Positions 38,463-52,046 of a stretch of DNA of 64,000 nt are shown here, piece by piece. Each line of letters opens with the position of its first letter. Position 1 is the stretch's first letter. The DNA is taken from positions 5,394,001 to 5,458,000 of the forward strand of contig JAZGUH010000103.1 of NCBI GenBank assembly GCA_037893225.1. The letters run 5' to 3'. Position numbers and translations under genes: made by a program. This stretch comes from Hippasteria phrygiana (taxonomy: Eukaryota; Echinodermata; Asteroidea; Valvatida; Goniasteridae). The notes beneath the pieces are model-generated. The model was given only the letters and a program-made list of their open reading frames with translations, had not been told where the DNA came from and did not search any database.

Positions 38463-40837
38463 CGTTTTTCGACCTGATGTTGAACGAATTTGCGCACAAT
38501 CTTGATACTGTTGGAATGAGTGACTCCTCAGCAATATCCAGACCAATCTCCAGCTCCTCAGACACACGTTCAGCCGAATGATGGCCGAGATAAGCGAGTA
38601 CGTTTTTCCAACTGATTGTTCTGCATTCCCGCATAACTGCACACGCTATACAATGGCTAGCCGAGACCCCCACCACGCAACTTTGGCCCCAAATGACTGC
38701 GTTTTTCCACCTGATGTTGAACGAATTTGCGCACAATTATGATACTGTTGGAAAGCGTGACTCCTCAGCAACATCCAGACCAATCTTCAGCTCCTCAGAC
38801 CCACGTTCAGCCGAATGATGGCCGAGATAAGCGAGTACGTTTTTCCAACTGATTGTTCTGCATTCCCGCATAACTGCACACGCTATACAATAGCTAGCCA
38901 AGACCCCCCGCCACGCAACTTCGGCCTCAAATGACTGCGTTTTTTGACCTGATGTTGAACGAATTTGCGCACAATCTTGATACTGTTGGAAAGCGTGACT
39001 CCTCAGCAACATCCAGACCAATCTTCAGCTCCTCAGACCCACGTTCAGCCGAATGATGGCCGAGATCAGCGAGTAAGTTTTTCCAACTGATTGTTCTGCA
39101 TTCCCGCATAACTGCACACGCTATACAATAGCTAGCCAAGACCCCCCGCCACGCAACTTCGGCCTCAAATGACTGCGTTTTTTGACCTGATGTTGAACGA
39201 ATTTGCGCACAATCTTGATACTGTTGGAAAGCGTGACTCCTCAGCAACATCCAGACCAATCTTCAGCTCCTCAGACCCACGTTCAGCCGAATGATGGCCG
39301 AGATCAGCGAGTACGTTTTTCCAACTGATTGTTCTGCATTCCCGCATAACTGCACACGCTATACAATGGACTAGCGGAGACCCCCACCACGCAACTTGGG
39401 CCCCAAATGACTGCGTTTTTCGACCCGATGTTGAACGAAATTGCGCACAATCTTGATACTGTTGAAAAGAGTGACTCCTCAGCAACATCCAGACAAATCT
39501 CCAGCTCCTCAGACCTACGTTTAGCCGAATGATGGCCGAGATAAGCGAGTACGTTTTTCGAACTGATTGTTCTGCATTCCCGCATAACTGCACACGCTAT
39601 ACAATGGCTAGCAGAGATTCCCACAACGCAACTTGGGCCCCAAATGAGTGCGTTTTTCGACCTGATGTTGAACGAAATTGCGCACAATCTTGATACTGTT
39701 GAAAAGAGTGACTCCTCAGCAACATCCAGAAAATCCCCAGCTCCTCAGACCCACGTTCAGCCGAATGATGGCCGAGATAAGCGAGTAAGTTTTTCCAACT
39801 GATTGTTCTGCATTCCGCATAACTGCACACGCTATACAATGGGCTAGCCAAGACCCCCCACCACGCAACTTCGGCCTCAAATGACTGCGTTTTTCGACCT
39901 GATGTTGAACGAATTTGCGCACAATCTTGATACTGTTGGAATGAGTGACTCCTCAGCAATATCCAGACCAATCTCCAGCTCCTCAGACCCACGTTCAGCC
40001 GAATGATGGCGGAGATAAGCGAGTACGTTTTTCGAACTGATTGTTCTGCATTCCCGCATAACTGCACACGCTATACAATGGCTAGCCGAGACCCCCACCA
40101 CGCAACTTGGGCCCCAAATGACTGCGTTTTTCGACCTGTTGTTGAACGAAATTGCGCACAATTATGATACTGTTGGAAAGCGTGACTCCTCAGCAACATC
40201 CAGACTAATCTTCAGCTCCTCAGACCCACGTTCAGCCAAATGATGGCCGAGATAAGCGAGTAAGGTTCTCCAAATGATTTTTCTGCATTCCCGCATAACT
40301 GCACACGCTATGCAATGGCTAGCCAAGACCCCCCACCACGCAACTTCGGCCTCAAATGACTGCGTTTTTCGACCTGATATTGAACGAATTTGCGCACAAT
40401 CTTGATACTGTTAGAAAGCGTGACTCGTCAGCAACATCCAGACCAATCTTCAGCTCCTCAGACCCACGTTCAGCCGAATGATGGCCGAGATAAGCGAGTA
40501 CGTTTTTCGAACTGATTGTTCTGCATTCCCGCATAACTGCACACGCTATACAATGGCTAGCCGAGACCCCCACCACGCAACTTGGGCCCCAAATGACTGC
40601 GTTTTTCGACCTGATGTTGAACGAAATTGCGCACAATCTTGATACTGTTGAAAAGAGTGACTCCTCAGCAACATCCAGACCAATCTTCAGCTCCTCAGAC
40701 CAACGTTCAGTTAAATGATGGCCGAGATAAGCAGTACATTTTTCCATCTCATTGTTCTGCATTCCCGCATAACTGCACATGCTATAGAATGGGCTAGCCA
40801 AGACCCCCCACCACGCAACTTCGGCCTCAAATGACTG
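38463..40837 (+). repeat. HOR-D unit 1 (10 monomers, 2375 bp)
   Basis: A third haplotype. Distinctive monomers are TTTGGCCCCAAATG with TTTTTCCACCTG; CAATAGCTAGCC with CCCCCCGCC; GCGTTTTTTGACCTG with GAGATCAGCGAG; ACTAGCGGAGAC with TTCGACCCGATG; and AGCAGAGATTCCCAC. Within this copy one monomer is duplicated in tandem (about 38.87-39.11 and 39.11-39.35 kb), shown by two CAATAGCTAGCC and two GAGATCAGCGAG sites 238-239 bp apart. The following unit has only one. Confidence 0.82.
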
Positions 40838-42738
40838 CGTTTTTCGACCTGATGTTGAACGAATTTGCGCACAATCTTGATACTGTTGGAATGAGTGACT
40901 CCTCAGCAATATCCAGACCAATCTCCAGCTCCTCAGACACACGTTCAGCCGAATGATGGCCGAGATAAGCGAGTACGTTTTTCCAACTGATTGTTCTGCA
41001 TTCCCGCATAACTGCACACGCTATACAATGGCTAGCCGAGACCCCCACCACGCAACTTTGGCCCCAAATGACTGCGTTTTTCCACCTGATGTTGAACGAA
41101 TTTGCGCACAATTATGATACTGTTGGAAAGCGTGACTCCTCAGCAACATCCAGACCAATCTTCAGCTCCTCAGACCCACGTTCAGCCGAATGATGGCCGA
41201 GATAAGCGAGTACGTTTTTCCAACTGATTGTTCTGCATTCCCGCATAACTGCACACGCTATACAATAGCTAGCCAAGACCCCCCGCCACGCAACTTCGGC
41301 CTCAAATGACTGCGTTTTTTGACCTGATGTTGAACGAATTTGCGCACAATCTTGATACTGTTGGAAAGCGTGACTCCTCAGCAACATCCAGACCAATCTT
41401 CAGCTCCTCAGACCCACGTTCAGCCGAATGATGGCCGAGATCAGCGAGTACGTTTTTCCAACTGATTGTTCTGCATTCCCGCATAACTGCACACGCTATA
41501 CAATGGACTAGCGGAGACCCCCACCACCCAACTTGGGCCCCAAATGACTGCGTTTTTCGACCCCATGTTGAACGAAATTGCGCACAATCTTGATACTGTT
41601 GAAAAGAGTGACTCCTCAGCAACATCCAGACCAATCTTCAGCTCCTCAGACCCACGTTCAGTTGAATGATGGCCGAGATAAGCGAGTACGTTTTTCCAAC
41701 TGATTGTTCTGCATTCCCGCATAACCGCACACGCTATACAATGGGCTAGCCAAGACCCCCCACCACGCAACTTCGGCCTCAAATGACTGCATTTTTCGAC
41801 CTGATGTTGAACGAATTTGCGCACAATCTTGATACTGTTGGAATGAGTGACTCCTCAGCAATATCCAGACCAATCTCCAGCTCCTCAGACCCACGTTCAG
41901 CCGAATGATGGTGGAGATAAGCGAGTACGTTTTTCGAACTGATTGTTCTGCATTCCCGCATAACTGCACACGCTATACAATGGCTAGCCGAGACCCCCAC
42001 CACGCAACTTGGGCCCCAAATGACTGCGTTTTTCGACCTGATGTTGAACGAAATTGCGCACAATCTTGATACTGTTGAAAAGAGTGACTCCTCAGGAACA
42101 TCCAGACCAATCGTCAGCTCCTCAGACCCACGTTCAGCCGAATGATGGCCGAGATAAGCGAGTAAGTTTTTCCAACTGATTGTTCTGCATTCCGCATAAC
42201 TGCACACGCTATACAGTGGACTAACCGAGACCCCCACAACGCAACTTCGGCCTCAAATGACTGCGTTTTTCGACCTGATATTGAACGAATTTGCGCACAA
42301 TCTTGATACTGTTAGAAAGCGTGACTCGTCAGCAACATCCAGACCAATCTTCAGCTCCTCAGACCCACGTTCAGCCGAATGATGGCCGAGATAAGCGAGT
42401 ACGTTTTTCCAACTGATTGTTCTGCATTCCCGCATAACTGCACACGCTATACAATGGCTAGCCGAGACCCCCACCACGCAACTTGGGCCCCAAATGACTG
42501 CGTTTTTCGACCTGATGTTGAACGAAATTCCGCACAATCTTGATACTGTTGAAAAGAGTGACTCCTCAGCAACATCCAGACCAATCTTCAGCTCCTCAGA
42601 CCCACGTTCAGTTAAATGATGGCCGAGATAAGCAGTACATTTTTCCATCTCATTGTTCTGCATTCCCGCATAACTGCACATGCTATAGAATGGGCTAGCC
42701 AAGACCCCCCACCACGCAACTTCGGCCTCAAATGACTG
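40838..42738 (+). repeat. HOR-D unit 2 (8 monomers, 1901 bp)
   Basis: Same start and marker order as 38463-40837 through the ACTAGCGGAGAC monomer, then it moves to the CAGTTGAATG type. It therefore lacks the AGCAGAGATTCCCAC monomer and the tandemly doubled monomer. Private changes include CACCACCCAAC near 41523 and CGACCCCATG near 41557. Confidence 0.82.
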
Positions 42739-43900
42739 CGTTTTTCGACCTGATGTTGAACGAATTTGCGCACAATCTTGATACTGTTGGAATGAGTGAC
42801 TCCTCAGCAATATCCAGACCAATCTCCAGCTCCTCAGACACACGTTCAGCCGAATGATGGCCGAGATAAGCGAGTACGTTTTTCCAACTGATTGTTCTGC
42901 ATTCCCGCATAACTGCACACGCTATACAATGGCTAGCCGAGACCCCCACCACGCAACTTTGGCCCCAAATGACTGCGTTTTTCCACCTGATGTTGAACGA
43001 ATTTGCGCACAATTATGATACTGTTGGAAAGCGTGACTCCTCAGCAACATCTAGACCAATCTTCAGCTCCTCAGACCCACGTTCAGCCGAATGATGGCCG
43101 AGATAAGCGAGTACGTTTTTCCAACTGATTGTTCTGCATTCCCGCATAACTGCACACGCTATACAATAGCTAGCCAAGACCCCCCGCCACGCAACTTCGG
43201 CCTCAAATGACTGCGTTTTTTGACCTGATGTTGAACGAATTTGCGCACAATCTTGATACTGTTGGAAAGCGTGACTCCTCAGCAACATCCAGACCAATCT
43301 TCAGCTCCTCAGACCCACGTTCAGCCGAATGATGGCCGAGATCAGCGAGTACGTTTTTCCAACTGATTGTTCTGCATTCCCGCATAACTGCACACGCTAT
43401 ACAATGGACTAGCGGAGACCCCCACCACGCAACTTGGGCCCCAAATGACTGCGTTTTTCGACCCAATGTTGAACGAAATTGCGCACAATCTTGATACTGT
43501 TGAAAAGAGTGACTCCTCAGCAACATCCAGACAAATCTCCAGCTCCTCAGACCTACGTTTAGCCGAATGATGGCCGAGATAAGCGAGTTCGTTTTTCGAA
43601 CTGATTGTTCTGCATTCCCGCATAACTGCACACGCTATACAATGGCTAGCAGAGATTCCCACAACGCAACTTGGGCCCCAAATGAGTGCGTTTTTCGACC
43701 TGATGTTGAACGAAATTGCGCACAATCTTGATACTGTTGAAAAGAGTGACTCCTCAGCAACATCCAGACAAATCCCCAGCTCATCAGACCCACGTTCAGC
43801 CGAATGATGGCCGAGATAAGCGAGTACGTTTTTCCAACTGATTGTTCTGCATTCCCGCATAACTGCACACGCTATACAATGTCCAGCCGAGACCCCCACC
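42739..43900 (+). repeat. HOR-D unit 3, partial
   Basis: Repeats the HOR-D order from its start through the AGCAGAGATTCCCAC monomer, then leaves the pattern near 43.88 kb at the unusual ACAATGTCCAGCCGAG. It has CGACCCAATG near 43460 and GCGAGTTCG near 43583 as private changes. Confidence 0.78.
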
Positions 43901-45589
43901 ACGCAACTTCGGCCTCAAATGACTGCGTTTTTCGACCTGTTGTTGAACGAAATTGCGCACAATTATGATACTGTTGGAAAGCGTGACTCCTCAGCAACAT
44001 CCAGACCAATCTTCAGCTCCTCAGACCCACGTTCAGTTAAATGATGGCCGAGATAAGCGAGTACATTTTTCCATCTCATTGTTCTGCATTCCCGCATAAC
44101 TGCACATGCTATAGAATGGGCTAGCCAAGACCCCCCACCACGCAACTTCGGCCTCAAATGACTGCGTTTTTCGACCTGATGTTGAACGAATTTGCGCACA
44201 ATCTTGATACTGTTGGAATGAGTGACTCCTCAGCAATATCCAGACCAATCTCCAGCTCCTCAGACACACGTTCAGCCGAATGATGGCGGAGATAAGCGAG
44301 TACGTTTTTCGAACTGATTGTTCTGCATTCCCGCATAACTGCACACGCTATACAATGGCTAGCCGAGACCCCCACCACGCAACTTGGGCCCCAAATGACT
44401 GCGTTTTTCGACCTGATGTTGAACGAAATTGGGCACAATCTTAATACTGTTGAAAAGAGTGACTCCTCAGGAACATCCAGACCAATCGTCAGCTCCTCAG
44501 ACCCACGTTCAGCCGAATGATGGCCGAGATAAGCGAGTAAGTTTTTCCAACTGATTGTTCTGCATTCCGCATAACTGCACACGCTATACAATGGCTAGCC
44601 AAGACCCCCACCACGCAACTTGGGCCCCAAATGACTGCGTTTTTCCACCTGATGTTGAACGAAATTGCGCACAATCTTGATACTGTTGAAAAGAGTGACT
44701 CCTCAGCAACATCCAGAAAAATCCCCAGCTCCTCAGACCCACGTTCAGCCGAATGATGGCCGAGATAAGCGAGTAAGTTTTTCCAACTGATTGTTCTGCA
44801 TTCCGCATAACTGCACACGCTACACAATGGACTAGCCGAGACCCCCCACCACGCAACTTGGGCCCCAAATGACTGCGTTTTTCGACCTGTTGTTGAACGA
44901 AATTGCGCACAATTATGATACTGTTGGAAAGCGTGACTCCTCAGCAACATCCAGACTAATCTTCAGCTCCTCAGACCCACGTTCAGCCGAATGATGGCCG
45001 AGATAAGCGAGTAAGGTTTTCCAAATGATTTTTCTGCATTCCCGCATAACTGCACACGCTATGCAATGGCTAGCCAAGACCCCCCACAACGCAACTTCGG
45101 CCTCAAATGACTGCGTTTTTCGAACTGATGTTGAACGAATTTGCGCACAATTATGATACTGTTAGAAAGCGTGACTCCTCAGCAACATCCAGACCAATCT
45201 TCAGCTCCTCAGACCCACGTTCAGCCGAATGATGGCCGAGATAAGCGAGTACGTTTTTCGAACTGATTGTTCTGCATTCCCGCATAACTGCACACGCTAT
45301 ACAATGGCTAGCCGAGACCCCCACCACGCAACTTGGGCCCCAAATTACTGCGTTTTTCGACCTGATGTTGAACGAAATTGCGCACAATCTTGATACTGTT
45401 GAAAAGAGTGACTCCTCAGCAACATCCAGACCAATCTTCAGCTCCACAGACCAACGTTCAGCCGAATGATGGCCGAGATAAGCGAGTAAGTTTTTCCAAA
45501 TGATTTGTCTGCATTCCCGCATAACTGCACACGCTATGCAATGGGCTAGCCAAGACCCCCCACCACGCAACTTCGGCCTCAAATGACTG
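43901..45589 (+). repeat. Mosaic monomers (HOR-B and HOR-A types mixed)
   Basis: Seven monomers. The CAGTTAAATG/GTACATTTTTCC, GGCGGAG and TCAGGAACATCC types of HOR-B come first. They are followed by AAAAATCCCC, TTGTTGAAC and TTCGAACTG types of HOR-A, and then a hybrid with GAAAAG half A and the ACAGACCAACG/ATTTGTCTG half. No clean repeat of this order is present nearby. Confidence 0.65.
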
Positions 45590-48500
45590 CGTTTTTCGAC
45601 CTGATGTTGAACGAATTTGCGCACAATCTTGATACTGTTGGAATGAGTGACTCCTCAGCAATATCCAGACCAATCTCCAGCTCCTCAGACCCACGTTCAG
45701 CCGAATGATGGCCGAGATAAGCGAGTACGTTTTTCGAACTGATTGTTCTGCATTCCCGCATAACTGCACACGCTATACAATGGCTAGCCGAGACCCCCAC
45801 CACGCAACTTGGGCCCCAAATGACTGCGTTTTTCGACCTGATGTTGAACGAAATTGCGCACAATCTTGATACTGTTGAAAAGAGTGACTCCTCAGCAACA
45901 TCCAGACCAATCGTCAGCTCCTCAGACCCACGTTCAGCCGAATGATGGCCGAGATAAGCGAGTAAGTTTTTCCAAATGATTTTTCTGCATTCCCGCATAA
46001 CTGCACACGCTATGCAATGGCTAGCCAAGACCCCCACCACGCAACTTGGGCCCCAAATGACTGCGTTTTTCCACCTGATGTTGAACGAAATTGCGCACAA
46101 TCTTGATACTGTTGAAAAGAGTGACTCCTCAGCAACATCCAGAAAAATCCCCAGCTCCTCAGACCCACGTTCAGCCGAATGATGGCCGAGATAAGCGAGT
46201 AAGTTTTTCCAACTGATTGTTCTGCATTCCGCATAACTGCACACGCTACACAATGGACTAGCCGAGACCCCCACCACGCAACTTGGGCCCCAAATGACTG
46301 CGTTTTTCGACCTGCTGTTGAACGAAATTGCGCACAATTATGATACTGTTGGAAAGCGTGACTCCTCAGCAACATCCAGACTAATCTTCAGCTCCTCAGA
46401 CCCACGTTCAGCCGAATGATGGCCGAGATAAGCGAGTAAGGTTTTCCAAATGATTTTTCTGCATTCCCGCATAACTGCACACGCTATGCAATGGCTAGCC
46501 AAGACCCCCCACAACGCAACTTCGGCCTCAAATGACTGCGTTTTTCGAACTGATGTTGAACGAATTTGCGCACAATTATGATACTGTTAGAAAGCGTGAC
46601 TCCTCAGCAACATCCAGACCAATCTTCAGCTCCTCAGACCCACGTTCAGCCGAATGATGGCGGAGATAAGCGAGTACGTTTTTCGAACTGATTGTTCTGC
46701 ATTCCCGCATAACTGCACACGCTATACAATGGCTAGCCGAGACCCCCACCACGCAACTTGGGCCCCAAATGACTGCGTTTTTCGACCTGTTGTTGAACGA
46801 AATTGCGCACAATTATGATACTGTTGGAAAGCGTGACTCCTCAGCAACATCCAGACTAATCTTCAGCTCCTCAGACCCACGTTCAGCCGAATGATGGCCG
46901 AGATAAGCGAGTAAGGTTCTCCAAATGATTTTTCTGCATTCCCGCATAACTGCACACGCTATGCAATGGCTAGCCAAGACCCCCCACCACGCAACTTCGG
47001 CCTCAAATGACTGCGTTTTTCGACCTGATATTGAACGAATTTGCGCACAATCTTGATACTGTTAGAAAGCGTGACTCGTCAGCAACATCCAGACCAATCT
47101 TCAGCTCCTCAGACCCACGTTCAGCCGAATGATGGCCGAGATAAGCGAGTACGTTTTTCGAACTGATTGTTCTGCATTCCCGCATAACTGCACACGCTAT
47201 ACAATGGCTAGCCGAGACCCCCACCACGCAACTTGGGCCCCAAATGACTGCGTTTTTCGACCTGATGTTGAACGAAATTGCGCACAATCTTGATACTGTT
47301 GAAAAGAGTGACTCCTCAGCAACATCCAGACCAATCTTCAGCTCCTCAGACCCACGTTCAGTTAAATGATGGCCGAGATAAGCAGTACATTTTTCCATCT
47401 CATTGTTCTGCATTCCCGCATAACTGCACATGCTATAGAATGGGCTAGCCAAGACCCCCCACCACGCAACTTCGGCCTCAAATGACTGCGTTTTTCGACC
47501 TGATGTTGAACGAATTTGCGCACAATCTTGATACTGTTGGAATGAGTGACTCCTCAGCAATATCCAGACCAATCTCCAGCTCCTCAGACACACGTTCAGC
47601 CGAATGATGGCCGAGATAAGCGAGTACGTTTTTCGAACTGATTGTTCTGCATTCCCGCATAACTGCACACGCTATACAATGTCTAGCCGAGACCCCCACC
47701 ACGCAACTTCGGCCTCAAATGACTGCGTTTTTCGACCTGATGTTGAACGAAATTGCGCACAATCTTGATACTGTTGAAAAGAGTGACTCCTCAGCAACAT
47801 CCAGACCAATCTTCAGCTCCTCAGACCCACGTTCAGTTAAATGATGGCCGAGATAAGCGAGTACATTTTTCCATCTCATTGTTCTGCATTCCCGCATAAC
47901 TGCACATGCTATAGAATGGGCTAGCCAAGACCCCCCACCACGCAACTTCGGCCTCAAATGACTGCGTTTTTCGACCTGATGTTGAACGAATTTGCGCACA
48001 ATCTTTATACTGTTGGAATGAGTGACTCCTCAGCAATATCCAGACCAATCTCCAGCTCCTCAGACACACGTTCAGCCGAATGATGGCGGAGATAAGCGAG
48101 TACGTTTTTCGAACTGATTGTTCTGCATTCCCGCATAACTGCACACGCTATACAATGGCTAGCCGAGACCCCCACCACGCAACTTGGGCCCCAAATGACT
48201 GCGTTTTTCGACCTGATGTTGAACGAAATTGGGCACAATCTTAATACTGTTGAAAAGAGTGACTCCTCAGGAACATCCAGACCAATCGTCAGCTCCTCAG
48301 ACCCACGTTCAGCCGAATGATGGCCGAGATAAGCGAGTAAGTTTTTCCAACTGATTGTTCTGCATTCCGCATAACTGCACACGCTATACAATGGCTAGCC
48401 GAGACCCCCACCACGCAACTTGGGCCCCAAATGACTGCGTTTTTCGACCTGATGTTGAACGAAATTGCGCACAATCTTGATACTGTTGAAAAGAGTGACT

Positions 48501-48913
48501 CCTCAGCAACATCCAGACCAATCGTCAGCTCCTCAGACCCACGTTCAGCCGAATGATGGCCGAGATAAGCGAGTAAGTTTTTCCAACTGATTGTTCTGCA
48601 TTCCGCATAACTGCACACGCTATACAATGGACTAACCGAGACCCCCACCAGGCAACTTGGGCCCTAAATGACTGCGTTTTTCGACCTGTTGTTTAACGAA
48701 ATTGCGCACAATTATGATACTGTTGGAAAGCGTGACTCCTCAGCAACATCCAGACTAATCTTCAGCTCCACAGACCAACGTTCAGCCGAATGATGGCCGA
48801 GATAAGCGAGTAAGTTTTTCCAAATGATTTGTCTGCATTCCCGCATAACTGCACACGCTATGCAATGGGCTAGCCAAGACCCCCCACTACGCAACTTCGG
48901 CCTCAAATGACTG
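45590..48913 (+). repeat. 14-monomer segment (3324 bp)
   Basis: It begins with the same four monomers as the segments starting at 48914 and 50102 (GGAATG; ATCGTCAGC followed by AATGATTTTTCTG; AAAAATCCCC; TTGTTGAAC), and runs on through GACTCGTCAGC, GATAAGCAGTACAT, GTCTAGCC, CAGTTAAATG and TCAGGAACATCC types. A monomer near 47.68 kb has the private ACAATGTCTAGCC. CACCAGGCAAC near 48647 and ACTACGCAAC near 48886 are single-site changes. Confidence 0.72.
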
Positions 48914-50101
48914 CGTTTTTCGACCTGATGTTGAACGAATTTGCGCACAATCTTGATACTGTTGGAATGAGTGACTCCTCAGCAATATCCAGACCAATCT
49001 CCAGCTCCTCAGACCCACGTTCAGCCGAATGATGGCCGAGATAAGCGAGTACGTTTTTCGAACTGATTGTTCTGCATTCCCGCATAACTGCACACGCTAT
49101 ACAATGGCTAGCCGAGACCCCCACCACGCAACTTGGGCCCCAAATGACTGCGTTTTTCGACCTGATGTTGAACGAAATTGCGCACAATCTTGATACTGTT
49201 GAAAAGAGTGACTCCTCAGCAACATCCAGACCAATCGTCAGCTCCTCAGACCCACGTTCAGCCGAATGATGGCCGAGATAAGCGAGTAAGTTTTTCCAAA
49301 TGATTTTTCTGCATTCCCGCATAACTGCACACGCTATGCAATGGCTAGCCAAGACCCCCACCACGCAACTTGGGCCCCAAATGACTGCGTTTTTCCACCT
49401 GATGTTGAACGAAATTGCGCACAATCTTGATACTGTTGAAAAGAGTGACTCCTCAGCAACATCCAGAAAAATCCCCAGCTCCTCAGACCCACGTTCAGCC
49501 GAATGATGGCCGAGATAAGCGAGTAAGTTTTTCCAACTGATTGTTCTGCATTCCGCATAACTGCACACGCTACACAATGGACTAGCCGAGACCCCCACCA
49601 CGCAACTTGGGCCCCAAATGACTGCGTTTTTCGACCTGTTGTTGAACGAAATTGCGCACAATTATGATACTGTTGGAAAGCGTGACTCCTCAGCAACATC
49701 CAGACTAATCTTCAGCTCCTCAGACCCACGTTCAGCCGAATGATGGCCGAGATAAGCGAGTAAGGTTTTCCAAATGATTTTTCTGCATTCCCGCATAACT
49801 GCACACGCTATGCAATGGCTAGCCAAGACCCCCCACAACGCAACTTCGGCCTCAAATGACTGCGTTTTTCGAACTGATGTTGAACGAATTTGCGCACAAT
49901 TATGATACTGTTAGAAAGCGTGACTCCTCAGCAACATCCAGACCAATCTTCAGCTCCACAGACCAACGTTCAGCCGAATGATGGCCGAGATAAGCGAGTA
50001 AGTTTTTCCAAATGATTTGTCTGCATTCCCGCATAACTGCACACGCTATGCAATGGGCTAGCCAAGACCCCCCACCACGCAACTTCGGCCTCAAATGACT
50101 G
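48914..50101 (+). repeat. 5-monomer unit (1188 bp)
   Basis: Contains the first five types of the 45590 segment and then closes at once with the ACAGACCAACG/ATTTGTCTG half, so it is a shortened version. The fifth monomer is hybrid: TTCGAACTG/TTATGATACTGTTAG half A followed by the GTAAGTTTTTCCAAATGATTT half B. Confidence 0.75.
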
Positions 50102-51323
50102 CGTTTTTCGACCTGATGTTGAACGAATTTGCGCACAATCTTGATACTGTTGGAATGAGTGACTCCTCAGCAATATCCAGACCAATCTCCAGCTCCTCAG
50201 ACCCACGTTCAGCCGAATGATGGCCGAGATAAGCGAGTACGTTTTTCGAACTGATTGTTCTGCATTCCCGCATAACTGCACACGCTATACAATGGCTAGC
50301 AGAGACCCCCACCACGCAACTTGGGCCCCAAATGACTGCGTTTTTCGACCTGATGTTGAACGAAATTGCGTACAATCTTGATACTGTTGAAAAGAGTGAC
50401 TCCTCAGCAACATCCAGACCAATCGTCAGCTCCTCAGACCCACGTTCAGCCGAATGATGGCCGAGATAAGCGAGTAAGTTTTTCCAAATGATTTTTCTGC
50501 ATTCCCGCATAACTGCACACGCTATGCAATGGCTAGCCAAGACCCCCACCACGCAACTTGGGCCCCAAATGACTGCGTTTTTCCACCTGATGTTGAACGA
50601 AATTGCGCACAATCTTGATACTGTTGGAATGAGTGACTCCTCAGCAATATCCAGACCAATCTCCAGCTCCTCAGACCCACGTTCAGCCGAATGATGGCCG
50701 AGATAAGCGAGTACGTTTTTCGAACTGATTGTTCTGCATTCCCGCATAACTGCACACGCTATACAATGGCTAGCCGAGACCCCCACCACGCAACTTGGGC
50801 CCCAAATGACTGCGTTTTTCGACCTGATGTTGAACGAAATTGCGCACAATCTTGATACTGTTGAAAAGAGTGACTCCTCAGCAACATCCAGACCAATCGT
50901 CAGCTCCTCAGACCCACGTTCAGCCGAATGATGGCCGAGATAAGCGAGTAAGTTTTTCCAAATGATTTTTCTGCATTCCCGCATAACTGCACACGCTATG
51001 CAATGGCTAGCCAAGACCCCCACCACGCAACTTGGGCCCCAAATGACTGCGTTTTTCCACCTGATGTTGAACGAAATTGCGCACAATCTTGATACTGTTG
51101 AAAAGAGTGACTCCTCAGCAACATCCAGAAAAATCCCCAGCTCCTCAGACCCACGTTCAGCCGAATGATGGCCGAGATAAGCGAGTAAGTTTTTCCAACT
51201 GATTGTTCTGCATTCCGCATAAATGCACACGCTACACAATGGACTAGCCGAGACCCCCACCACGCAACTTGGGCCCCAAATGACTGCGTTTTTCGACCTG
51301 TTGTTGAACGAAATTGCGCACAA
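50091..51323 (-). other. Longest open frame (410 codons) within the satellite; not called as a gene
   Basis: The frame stays open only because the monomers here are 237 bp, exactly 79 codons, and the frame happens to lack stops. The predicted product is a 79-residue segment repeated about five times, with no recognisable domain. Variation among monomers changes residues freely (for example RFLTVS, RFPTVS, LFSTVS), and most neighbouring monomers break the frame through 238-bp units or stops. I see no promoter, intron signal or unique end. Translation cannot be excluded from sequence alone but there is no support for it. Confidence 0.15.
50150..51098 (+). repeat. Tandem duplication of a monomer pair (2 x ~474 bp)
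   Basis: A pair of monomers (GGAATG with CAATATCCAG, then GAAAAG with ATCGTCAGC followed by AATGATTTTTCTG) occurs at about 50150-50624 and again at 50625-51098. At the start of the second copy the half A begins CCACCTGATGTTGAACGAAATTG and then changes to GGAATGAGTG, which is the junction. The first copy alone has AGCAGAGACCCC near 50297 and GCGTACAATC near 50368, so it changed after or apart from the second. Confidence 0.82.
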
Positions 51324-52046
51324 TTATGATACTGTTGGAAAGCGTGACTCCTCAGCAACATCCAGACTAATCTTCAGCTCCTCAGACCCACGTTCAGCCG
51401 AATGATGGCCGAGATAAGCGAGTAAGGTTTTCCAAATGATTTTTCTGCATTCCCGCATAACTGCACACGCTATGCAATGGCTAGCCAAGACCCCCCACAA
51501 CGCAACTTCGGCCTCAAATGACTGCGTTTTTCGAACTGATGTTGAACGAATTTGCGCACAATTATGATACTGTTAGAAAGCGTGACTCCTCAGCAACATC
51601 CAGACCAATCTTCAGCTCCTCAGACCCACGTTCAGCCGAATGATGGCGGAGATAAGCGAGTACGTTTTTCGAACTGATTGTTCTGCATTCCCGCATAACT
51701 GCACACGCTATACAATGGCTAGCCGAGACCCCCACCACGCAACTTGGGCCCCAAATGACTGCGTTTTTCGACCTGTTGTTGAACGAAATTGCGCACAATT
51801 ATGATACTGTTGGAAAGCGTGACTCCTCAGCAACATCCAGACTAATCTTCAGCTCCTCAGACCCACGTTCAGCCGAATGATGGCCGAGATAAGCGAGTAA
51901 GGTTCTCCAAATGATTTTTCTGCATTCCCGCATAACTGCACACGCTATGCAATGGCTAGCCAAGACCCCCCACCACGCAACTTCGGCCTCAAATGACTGC
52001 GTTTTTCGACCTGATATTGAACGAATTTGCGCACAATCTTGATACT
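51099..52046 (+). repeat. Mosaic monomers leading into the 7-monomer repeat
   Basis: About four monomers of AAAAATCCCC, TTGTTGAAC with TTATGA, TTCGAACTG with GGCGGAG, and TTGTTGAAC types. They are HOR-A-like up to the GGCGGAG monomer, after which the order changes. CATAAATGCACACG near 51219 is a single-site change. Confidence 0.7.
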
